A DNA stretch of 64,000 bases, taken from assembly GCF_000014565.1 (NCBI RefSeq), contig NC_008268.1, positions 4,154,001 through 4,218,000 of the forward strand, given 5' to 3'. The notes below the pieces were generated by a model. That model was not told the origin of the DNA, made no database searches, and saw only the letters and a program-made list of their open reading frames with translations. Shown here one piece after another: positions 33,858-40,437 of this stretch (position 1 is the first letter of the stretch; the number at the start of each line of letters is the position of its first letter). Origin of the DNA: Rhodococcus jostii RHA1 (GTDB lineage: Bacteria > Actinomycetota > Actinomycetes > Mycobacteriales > Mycobacteriaceae). The translations under genes and the position numbers were made by a program.

Positions 33858-34592
33858 ATGGACACCACGATTACCGAGATCGCTCCCGACATCTACCGGT
33901 TGTCCACGTATCTGGACGAGCCGAACCTGATCATGAACCAGTTCCTCGTCGACGGTGAGGAACCGTTGCTGTTCCACACCGGTCAGCGTGCGCTCTTCCC
34001 GTCCGTGTCCGAGGCGGTCGGGCGGCTGATTCCTCTCGACAGGCTGCGGTGGATCACGTTCGGGCACGTGGAGGCCGACGAGTGCGGCGCGATGAACTCG
34101 TGGCTGGCGGCCGCGCCGAATGCCGTGGTCGCGCACGGGGCGATGGGTTGCTTCGTGCAGGTCAACGACCTCGCCGATCGGATGCCGCGTCCCCTGCAGT
34201 ACGGCGACGTGATGGAGACGGGCACCAGACGGGTCCGTCACCTCGACACTCCGCATGTTCCGCACGGGTGGGATGCCGGGCTGGTTTTCGAGGAGACGAC
34301 GCAGACACTGTTCTGCGGCGACCTGTTCACCGCATTCGGTCATCACCCGCCCGCCACGGAGGAGGAGATCGTCGGCCCGGCGATCGCGGCCGAGGACATG
34401 GGGAACGCGACGTGCCTGACGCCGGCCCTCGGGCCCACGATCCGGGGACTCGCCGACCTGGAACCCCTGCTGCTGGCGCCGATGCACGCGCCGGTGTTCA
34501 CCGGTGACTGCGTGCAGAGTCTGCACGACCTCGCACAGGCATACGAGGAGCGGCTCGCGGCCGAGACCGTGCGGTACCGCGAAGCGGAGTAG
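33858..34592 (+). CDS. MBL-fold protein of the oxygen-binding diiron (ODP/flavodiiron-like) type
   Basis: 244 aa. Instead of the usual HxHxDH it has H70-V-E72-A-D74, the HxExD motif of flavodiiron and ODP proteins, with further ligands H133 or H136 (TPHVPHGWD), D155 (LFCGDLF) and a C-terminal His in PMHAP. No flavodoxin domain. ODPs sense or reduce O2/NO; a role next to oxygenases could be oxygen sensing or a hydrolase with altered metal site (inference). Confidence 0.82.
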   Translation: MDTTITEIAPDIYRLSTYLDEPNLIMNQFLVDGEEPLLFHTGQRALFPSVSEAVGRLIPLDRLRWITFGHVEADECGAMNSWLAAAPNAVVAHGAMGCFVQVNDLADRMPRPLQYGDVMETGTRRVRHLDTPHVPHGWDAGLVFEETTQTLFCGDLFTAFGHHPPATEEEIVGPAIAAEDMGNATCLTPALGPTIRGLADLEPLLLAPMHAPVFTGDCVQSLHDLAQAYEERLAAETVRYREAE

Positions 34593-34642
34593 CCCGGCCT
34601 GTACTCGACGAATTTCCCCTCAACTGTGGCGCACGATACATC

Positions 34643-34669
34643 TTAGTGCTAAATTATTGAGCACTAAGG
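34643..34669. promoter_or_regulatory. MarR-type operator, site C (before the ferredoxin reductase)
   Basis: CTTAGTGCT and AGCACTAAG form a perfect 9-bp inverted repeat around a 9-base centre. This is the best copy of the five sites. Located 34 bp before the reductase start. Confidence 0.75.
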
Positions 34670-34702
34670 AACTATGCCTTCGGTTGAGCCTGGGAGTGAG
34701 CG

Positions 34703-35662
34703 ATGACAACAGACGCAGACACCGTCTCCATGATGGTGCGTCAGATGCGGGTCGAGTCCTCGGGCGTGGTGTCGCTTCGCCTCGAACGACAGGACGGCGG
34801 CGCGGTCGACCGGTGGACGCCGGGCGCCCACCTGGACCTGCACCTGAACCGCGGGACCATCCGTCAGTACTCCCTCTGTGGAGACCCCGACGACAAGACC
34901 GGGTACCGCGTCGCGATCCTCCACGAGGTGACCGGCCGAGGTGGCTCCCGGCACGTCCACGAGACGCTGCGGCCCGGCGACAGCCTGTCGGTGAGCGCGC
35001 CCCGCAACAACTTCGAACTCCTGCCCTCGCCGCGCTACGTGTTCGTCGCCGGCGGCATCGGCATCACGCCGATCCTCGCGATGATCGGTGAAGCCGAACG
35101 CATGGGCGCCGAATGGGAACTGCACTACGGCGGCCGTGCCCGCGCGTCGATGGCGTTCCTCGACGAACTGTCCGCGTACGGCGACCGCGTGCACGTCGTC
35201 ACCGAGGAGACCGACGGCGTCCTCGACCTCGCCGGCATCCTCGGCACCGCCCGAGTGGAGACGCTCGTCTATGCCTGCGGCCCCGAGGGTCTGCTCGGCG
35301 CGGTCGAGGGGTACACGGATTCCTGGCCGGACGGCGCGATCCGGCTCGAGCGGTTCAAGGCGAAGGAGATCCCCGCCGACACCCTCGCCGGCGACCGTCC
35401 CGTCCGCGTGATCTGCGAACGATCCGGCATCTCGGCCACCGTCGCCCCCGACCGGACCATCCTCGACACCCTCGAGGAATCCGGCGTCGACGTCCCCAAC
35501 TCCTGCCGCGAAGGCATCTGCGGGACGTGCGAAACCCGCGTGCTCGCCGGCACCCCCGACCACCGCGACTCCCTGCTCTCCAGCTCCGAGCAGGAGTCCG
35601 GCACCACCATCATGATCTGCGTTTCCCGCGCCCGCTCCGACGAGCTCGTGCTGGATCTCTAG
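34703..35662 (+). CDS. Phthalate dioxygenase reductase/VanB-type ferredoxin reductase
   Basis: 319 aa in the order FMN-binding domain (RQYSLCG near residue 54), NAD-binding domain (GGIGITPILAM, YACGPEGLL), and a C-terminal plant-type [2Fe-2S] domain with CREGICGTCETRV plus a final Cys in MICVS. Passes electrons from NADH to a Rieske oxygenase, whose gene is 226 bp downstream in the same unit. First gene behind MarR site C. Confidence 0.93.
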   Translation: MTTDADTVSMMVRQMRVESSGVVSLRLERQDGGAVDRWTPGAHLDLHLNRGTIRQYSLCGDPDDKTGYRVAILHEVTGRGGSRHVHETLRPGDSLSVSAPRNNFELLPSPRYVFVAGGIGITPILAMIGEAERMGAEWELHYGGRARASMAFLDELSAYGDRVHVVTEETDGVLDLAGILGTARVETLVYACGPEGLLGAVEGYTDSWPDGAIRLERFKAKEIPADTLAGDRPVRVICERSGISATVAPDRTILDTLEESGVDVPNSCREGICGTCETRVLAGTPDHRDSLLSSSEQESGTTIMICVSRARSDELVLDL

Positions 35663-35674
35663 AAGGGAAGAACC

Positions 35675-35887
35675 ATGAGCTTGTATCTGCAACCACGCCA
35701 GTCCGGCACGGCACCCACCCCGTACGAGCGGAAGCTGGCCGGTGCGATCGAAGAGGTCTTCGGCACCGGTGTGCACCACCTCGAAGGCTTGGTGAAGGGT
35801 TTGAACGCCCTCGGCATCCATAGTCCCGGCGGCGACGCCTGGACGACCGACACTTTCACGGACGAGATCCGACGGATGGGGGCCTGA
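35675..35887 (+). CDS. 70-aa HTH-like protein ('recombinase-like' family) between reductase and Rieske genes
   Basis: Strong ribosome site AGAAGGGAAG and tight spacing (12 bp from the reductase, 1 bp before the Rieske gene) make this small gene convincing. The protein has two predicted helices (KLAGAIEEVFGTGVHHLEGL and a second near LNALGIHSPGGD) and the ending WTTDTFTDEIRRMGA. This resembles the recombinase-type HTH small family known beside some Rieske oxygenases. It may be a small subunit or assembly partner of the oxygenase rather than a DNA-binding protein. Confidence 0.8.
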   Translation: MSLYLQPRQSGTAPTPYERKLAGAIEEVFGTGVHHLEGLVKGLNALGIHSPGGDAWTTDTFTDEIRRMGA

Positions 35888-35888
35888 C

Positions 35889-36935
35889 ATGGTGAACCGA
35901 CTGCACAAGGCGGCACTGACCGGCGACGAGATCTTCGCGACCGGGATGCGTGACCAGTGGCACGCGGTGTGCCCGTCCGACTTCGTCGCGCGCGGCGACA
36001 TGAAGAAGGTGCGGCGCCTCGGCGAGGACTGGCTGCTGTTCCGTCAGTCCGACGGCACCCTCCGCATGCTCGCGGACCGCTGCCCGCACCGCGGCGCCCC
36101 GCTGTCGCAGGGCCAGCACCTCGGCGATCGCGTCGCCTGCCAGTACCACGGCGTGCAGGTCGACGGCGGCGGCACCGTCGTCTCCGTCCCCGGAATGCCC
36201 GGCTGCAACCTCGAGGGCAAACGGCTGGTGACCAGCCTCCCCGTGCGGGAAGTGGCCGGCGCCGTGCTCGCCTGGTTCGGCACCGACCCCGACGCCGAGC
36301 CCGCGCCCCTGGAACTGCCCGAGCGCCTCACCGACGACGGCATCTCGCACTTTCTCTGCTACGCGGAGTGGAAGGCGCCGTGGCGGTTCACGCTGGAGAA
36401 CCTCCTCGATCCGATGCACGGAGCGTTCCTGCACCGCGAATCGCATTCGATGTTCGGCGGCGAGACGTCCGCGAAGTTCCGGATCCGCGAAACCGATCGC
36501 GGGTTCTTCTTCGAGAAAACCGACCAGCGGGGTGTGAACTTCGACTGGGTCGAATTCTGCCGGACCGGCATCGACTGGGTGGACCTCGAGATCCCGTACC
36601 CGCCGACCGCGGGCCCGGGTGGCTCGTTCGGCATCGTCGGCATGGGAACGCCGATCGACGCCGAGACCACCGCGGTGTTCTTCTGGCGGTACCGCCGCGT
36701 CGAGGGCTGGGAACGCGACGTCTGGCGGTTCCTGTACCGCACCAAGCTGGAGGAGCGGCACTGGGTGGTGCTCGAGCAGGACCGCACCATGCTCGAGGCG
36801 ATGGCATTCGACGCGGACCAGGCGGAGAACCTGTACCAGCACGACCTCGGCGTCATCCGGCTCCGCCGGCTCTACCGGGCGCAGGCCGAAGCCCAGGCGA
36901 AGGCACTCCAGGAGGCGTATGGTCGCCCGGGTTGA
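35889..36935 (+). CDS. Rieske non-haem iron aromatic oxygenase, catalytic subunit
   Basis: 348 aa. Rieske [2Fe-2S] ligands C65/H67 (CPHRG) and C84/H87 (CQYHG). Mononuclear iron site in NLLDPMHGAFLH with H177 and H182, plus a downstream acidic ligand. Length and the partner reductase (PDR/VanB type, no separate ferredoxin) place it with the two-component phthalate dioxygenase/vanillate demethylase-like group. Probably performs the opening oxygenation of the pathway. Confidence 0.92.
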   Translation: MVNRLHKAALTGDEIFATGMRDQWHAVCPSDFVARGDMKKVRRLGEDWLLFRQSDGTLRMLADRCPHRGAPLSQGQHLGDRVACQYHGVQVDGGGTVVSVPGMPGCNLEGKRLVTSLPVREVAGAVLAWFGTDPDAEPAPLELPERLTDDGISHFLCYAEWKAPWRFTLENLLDPMHGAFLHRESHSMFGGETSAKFRIRETDRGFFFEKTDQRGVNFDWVEFCRTGIDWVDLEIPYPPTAGPGGSFGIVGMGTPIDAETTAVFFWRYRRVEGWERDVWRFLYRTKLEERHWVVLEQDRTMLEAMAFDADQAENLYQHDLGVIRLRRLYRAQAEAQAKALQEAYGRPG

Positions 36936-36953
36936 CGTGAATGAAATGTCAAC
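36931..36953. promoter_or_regulatory. Dyad before the TetR gene
   Basis: GTTGACGT and ATGTCAAC flank a 7-base centre; seven of eight positions pair. It spans the Rieske stop codon and lies 60 bp upstream of the preferred TetR start. A possible autoregulatory operator. Confidence 0.35.
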
Positions 36954-37012
36954 TAAGAATGTGTGACGGCCGACACGTCGGGCGCCGGCCGGGGTACGAG
37001 GAGGCGCGAGCG

Positions 37013-37630
37013 GTGCTTACGAACGGTGACGATCGAGGTCGGCTCGCGTTGGTCGAGGCGGCGGGACGGTGCTTCGCCGAGCTGGGATACGAGCGCACCA
37101 CCGAGGCGGTCATCGCCGCTGCCGCCGGAGTGTCGCAGGCCGAATTCTCCGCCCGGTTCGCGTCCCGGGACGACGCGTTCCGTGCCGTCGCCGCCGCGGT
37201 GTTCGACATGTTCGTCGAGGCTCAGCGCATCCCGGTCCCGCCGGACGCGGACCCGCGCAGCGTCCTGCGGGCGGCCACCGCGGCGTTCATCGAGACCGTC
37301 TACAGCAGTGGCCGCCTGTTCACGATGATCGAGGATCGCGCCGCCGTCGACCCGGTGATCGGGGAACAGCTCGAGGCGGCCCACAACCGGATCCTCGGCC
37401 GGTACATCCGGTTCATCGAACGGCTCAACGAGGCCGGGATAGCGACGCCGTGCGCCGAACCCGCCCAGCTCGCCCGCAAACTGTCCGAGGCGCAGTGGAC
37501 GGGTGCGGCGCGCCTGATCGGTGCGTCGCAGGACGAGCAGCGACGCTTCATCGTGGAGATGACGGCGGCGTCCGAACGGTTCATCGGATTCGGTGAGGTT
37601 GCCGATCTGACCGCCCGCGCGGCCAGCTGA
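37013..37630 (+). CDS. TetR-family transcriptional regulator
   Basis: 205 aa from GTG 37013, chosen because GAGGAGG lies seven bases upstream; ATG 36941 would add 24 residues. HTH region FAELGYERTTEAVIAAAAGVSQ then FSARFASRDDAFRAV; in the recognition-helix area the usual YYHF is replaced by FSARF. Lies 77 bp after the Rieske gene on the same strand and converges on marR. It may add a second layer of control to the aromatic cluster. Confidence 0.85.
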   Translation: MLTNGDDRGRLALVEAAGRCFAELGYERTTEAVIAAAAGVSQAEFSARFASRDDAFRAVAAAVFDMFVEAQRIPVPPDADPRSVLRAATAAFIETVYSSGRLFTMIEDRAAVDPVIGEQLEAAHNRILGRYIRFIERLNEAGIATPCAEPAQLARKLSEAQWTGAARLIGASQDEQRRFIVEMTAASERFIGFGEVADLTARAAS

Positions 37631-37639
37631 GTCCTCCGC

Positions 37640-38167
37640 TCAGGCGGTGGGGGCCTGGTTCTCGACGATCGAGTGCTCGAGCTTGCGGAGCAATTCGGCC
37701 AGCGCCGCCTGATCGTCCTTCGACATCCCGCTGAGGATCTGCGACTCGTTGGCGAAGTGGGCCTCCGCGACCTTCTCGATCACCCGCAGGCCCTCGTCGG
37801 TGAGTTGCGCGTGCACGATGCGGCGGTCCTCGGCGTCACGCTCGCGCTGCACCAGTCCCGCCTTCTCCAGGCGGTCGACGCGCAGCGTGACTCCGCCCGT
37901 GGTGACGAGGGCGGATTCCGCCAGCTGTCCGGATGTCATCCGGTACGGCGGACCCGAGCGTCGGAGGGCGGCCAGAACGTCGAACGACGCCATGTTGATG
38001 CCGTGCTCCTCGAACACGGCGGCGAGGGACGTCTGGTAGCGCAGATACGAACGGTGTAGGCGGCCCAGCACTTTCAGCGGACTCACATCCAGGTCGGGCC
38101 ACTGGTGGGCCCACTGGTCGACGATGTCGTCGACGGCATCGCGATCTGGAACGGGGCGTTGCGTCAC
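37640..38167 (-). CDS. MarR-family transcriptional regulator
   Basis: 175 aa from GTG 38167, preferred because AGGAGGTG lies six bases upstream; ATG 38200 is possible. Winged-helix features: FDVLAALRRSGPPYRMTSGQLAESALVTTGGVTLRVDRLEKAGLV (region given for orientation), then the wing RDAEDRRIVHAQLTDEG. Long N-terminal extension of about 45 residues. Site D lies 37 bp upstream and four more copies precede the catabolic genes, so this is the likely repressor of the cluster, released by an aromatic ligand. Confidence 0.9.
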   Translation of the reverse strand: MTQRPVPDRDAVDDIVDQWAHQWPDLDVSPLKVLGRLHRSYLRYQTSLAAVFEEHGINMASFDVLAALRRSGPPYRMTSGQLAESALVTTGGVTLRVDRLEKAGLVQRERDAEDRRIVHAQLTDEGLRVIEKVAEAHFANESQILSGMSKDDQAALAELLRKLEHSIVENQAPTA

Positions 38168-38203
38168 CGGGCGCACCTCCTGGATCCTCGAGGGTTTCAT
38201 CTG

Positions 38204-38230
38204 TTTAGTACCAAGATATCGAACGAAGCA
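38204..38230. promoter_or_regulatory. MarR-type operator, site D (before marR)
   Basis: TTTAGTACCAAG-ATAT-CGAACGAAGCA, the most divergent of the five sites, 37 bp upstream of the preferred marR start. Suggests autoregulation. Confidence 0.5.
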
Positions 38231-38244
38231 TAGGTGACGGCGAC

Positions 38245-38290
38245 GCGCCGCGGGTCCCCGTCGATTCCTCGGAACGGGGACCCGCGGCGC
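38245..38290 (-). terminator. Strong hairpin downstream of the RidA gene
   Basis: Perfect 17-bp arms beginning GCGCCGCGGGTCCCCGT with a 12-base loop, 18 bp past the RidA stop codon and before marR. The longest perfect stem in the window; it should separate the RidA unit from marR. Confidence 0.75.
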
Positions 38291-38308
38291 TGCCGGACGG
38301 GAGCGCTG

Positions 38309-38674
38309 TCAGCGTCCCTCGACCGCCGCGACGGCGTCGATCTCGGCGATGGCGCCGTAGGGGAGGCTGCTGACCTCCAGGAAGGTGCGCGCGGGACGCG
38401 GCTCGTCGAAGATGCGCTCGAATTGGCGGTTCGCCTCCTCGCGCAGCGACAGGTCGGTGACGTAGTAGGTGAGCTTCACGACGTCCTTCAGCTGCCCGCC
38501 GACGGTGGCGAGGCGATCGACCATCCGGTCGACGGCGGCGTCGAGTGCCTCGGTGCGGCCCGGGACGGCGGTGCCCTCGGCATCGACGGAGAGTGCGCCG
38601 GAGACGAACGCGAGTCCGCCCGCGACCACGGCCGGGCTGTAGGGGTGGTGGGCGGTGACTTCGGTGAGGGACAT
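38309..38674 (-). CDS. RidA/YjgF-family protein (enamine/imine or 2-aminomuconate deaminase-like)
   Basis: 121 aa, typical length. Seen: YSPAVVAGGLAFVSGALSVD at the N-terminal sheet, VKLTYYVTD in the middle and ARTFLEVSSLPYGAIAEIDAVA at the end, with the conserved Arg and Glu of the trimer-interface active site. Has its own promoter with MarR site E, so it belongs to the regulon. RidA relatives deaminate enamines or 2-aminomuconate, which would fit a nitrogen-containing aromatic substrate. Confidence 0.9.
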   Translation of the reverse strand: MSLTEVTAHHPYSPAVVAGGLAFVSGALSVDAEGTAVPGRTEALDAAVDRMVDRLATVGGQLKDVVKLTYYVTDLSLREEANRQFERIFDEPRPARTFLEVSSLPYGAIAEIDAVAAVEGR

Positions 38675-38714
38675 GGAGGCTCGCTTTCTGGGTGGGCTTC
38701 TCCGGTGATTATAT

Positions 38715-38741
38715 CTTAGCGCTAAACTAATTGACAGGGTT
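38715..38741 (-). promoter_or_regulatory. MarR-type operator, site E, inside the RidA promoter
   Basis: On the minus strand a -35-like CTGTCA is followed 18 bp later by TATAAT (38709-38714 complement). The site TTTAGCGCTAAG fills the spacer, as expected of a repressor operator. Forty-one bp upstream of the RidA start. Confidence 0.65.
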
Positions 38742-38779
38742 GCGCGAATGAAGCTCCGCCCGACGGGTACTCGACGCCC

Positions 38780-39430
38780 ATGTCCCGAGCCACGAAACCC
38801 TCGGCCGCACCGTTCGTGCCGGACACCGACGACCTCGAGGCGCTGTCCCACGCGGCGGACGGGTGCCACGGCTGCGATCTGTACCGCGACGCCGAGCAGA
38901 CCGTCTTCGGCGCGGGCAGGCGATCCGCGCGCATGATGCTCGTCGGCGAACAACCCGGCGATCAGGAAGACCGCGCCGGTGAACCGTTCGTCGGTCCGGC
39001 GGGAAAACTCCTGAACAAGGCGCTCGACGCGGCGGGCATCAACCGGGACCTCACGTACGTCACCAACGCGGTCAAACACTTCAAGTTCGTCCCCGCCGAA
39101 CGCGGCACGCGTCGAATCCACAAGAAGCCGAACCGCACCGAGATCGTCGCGTGCCGGCCGTGGCTGATCGCCGAACTGGCGGCGGTCCAACCCGACGTCC
39201 TCGTCTGCCTCGGGGCCACCGCCGCGCAGGCGTTGCTCGGCCCGTCGTTCCGCCTCACCGAACACCGCGGGGAGCTGCTGCACCTCGACGGCGAAGTCGA
39301 CGTCGACATGGATCCGGACGTCTTCGCGACGATCCACCCGTCCGCCGTGCTCCGCGGACCGTCGGACGATCGGGACGACGCGTTCGACGCCCTCGTCGCC
39401 GATCTGAAGAAGGCCGCCGCAGCCCTGTGA
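38780..39430 (+). CDS. UdgX-type uracil-DNA glycosylase
   Basis: 216 aa. Motif A GEQPGDQED (56-64), Fe-S cysteines C29, C32, C125 and C143, motif B HPSAVLR (186-192), and the UdgX-specific insertion ending GTRRIHKKP with H114. In Mycobacterium smegmatis UdgX the equivalent His forms a covalent bond with the abasic site after uracil excision, so this protein should crosslink to uracil-containing DNA. Stand-alone gene; no SOS box recognised. Confidence 0.9.
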   Translation: MSRATKPSAAPFVPDTDDLEALSHAADGCHGCDLYRDAEQTVFGAGRRSARMMLVGEQPGDQEDRAGEPFVGPAGKLLNKALDAAGINRDLTYVTNAVKHFKFVPAERGTRRIHKKPNRTEIVACRPWLIAELAAVQPDVLVCLGATAAQALLGPSFRLTEHRGELLHLDGEVDVDMDPDVFATIHPSAVLRGPSDDRDDAFDALVADLKKAAAAL

Positions 39431-39482
39431 TCAACCAGCCGAATCGCTGGCGCGACGGACCGCCGAGGACGAGATTGTTGGC

Positions 39483-40412
39483 ATGACGAATTCCAACCCG
39501 AAGCAGACCATGAAGGCAGTCTCCTACTCGTCCTACGGCGGTCCCGAAGTGCTCGAGACCCACGACGTGCCCGTGCCCGAACCCACCGGCAACCAGGTGC
39601 GCCTCGTCATCCGGGCCGCCGGCGTGAACCCCATCGACTGGAAGCTGCGGTCGGGATCGATGGCCGAGGTGATGTCGGTGCAGTTCCCGAAGATCCCGGG
39701 CAGCGAAGTCGCCGGCGTGGTCGACGCGATCGGTCCGGACGCGACCGGCGTGGTGGTCGGTGACGAGGTGTTCGGCTGGTCCGACACCGGCGGCTACGCC
39801 GAATACGCGCTCGCCTCGATCGTCGTGCCGAAGCCGCACGGGTTGAGCTGGACGGACGCCGCCACCATCCCCGTCGCAGGCGAGGCCGCCACTCGTGGAC
39901 TGCGGCTCCTGAAGCTGAAGTCCGGTGAGACGTTGCTGGTGAACGGCGCGTCGGGGGCGGTGGGAACCCTTGCGGCGCAACTGGCGCTGGACTCGGGTGT
40001 CACCGTCATCGGCACCGCGAGCGAGAAACACCACGACGCGCTGCGGGAGCTCGGCGTGACCCCCACGACGTACGGCGAGGGGCTGGCGGACCGGGTCCGC
40101 GAACTGGCCCCGAAAGGTGTCGACGCCGTCCTCGACGTCGGCTTCGGCGGGCTCGAGGCGGCGATGGACCTGCGCGGGGGCACCGACCGGATCGTGACGC
40201 TGTCGGACGGTGCCGCGTTCGGACTGGGAATCACGTTTTCGTCCGGCAACGCCGGCGACCGGAACGCGGAGACACTGCGCCGGCTGGGCGCCCTCGCCGC
40301 GGACGGGAAACTGGCCCTCCCGCCCGCGCGCACGTTCCCGCTGACCGAAGCTGCCGACGCGCAGCGTGCCGGCGAGAAGGGTGGAAGCCGCGGAAAGATC
40401 CTCTTGCGCTGA
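39483..40412 (+). CDS. Zinc-independent medium-chain NADP-dependent oxidoreductase (quinone reductase-like)
   Basis: 309 aa, MDR superfamily. GroES-like part MKAVSYSSYGGPEVLETHDVP and INP-like GVNPIDWKLRSG; NADPH-binding LLVNGASGAVGTLAAQLA; no structural zinc cysteines. ATG 39510 (MKAV) is an alternative start. A general enone or quinone reductase; no pathway link seen. Downstream it runs into the left half of palindrome R3 that is split by the IS element. Confidence 0.9.
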   Translation: MTNSNPKQTMKAVSYSSYGGPEVLETHDVPVPEPTGNQVRLVIRAAGVNPIDWKLRSGSMAEVMSVQFPKIPGSEVAGVVDAIGPDATGVVVGDEVFGWSDTGGYAEYALASIVVPKPHGLSWTDAATIPVAGEAATRGLRLLKLKSGETLLVNGASGAVGTLAAQLALDSGVTVIGTASEKHHDALRELGVTPTTYGEGLADRVRELAPKGVDAVLDVGFGGLEAAMDLRGGTDRIVTLSDGAAFGLGITFSSGNAGDRNAETLRRLGALAADGKLALPPARTFPLTEAADAQRAGEKGGSRGKILLR

Positions 40413-40416
40413 CGCG

Positions 40417-40437
40417 CCCGTGAGTACTTATCAACCG
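40417..40437. repeat. Palindrome R3, left half, split by the IS element
   Basis: CCCGTGAGTACTTATCAACCG, 5 bp past the quinone reductase stop. Its first 13 bases are the exact reverse complement of the last 13 of the right half at 42237-42257. Confidence 0.75.
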
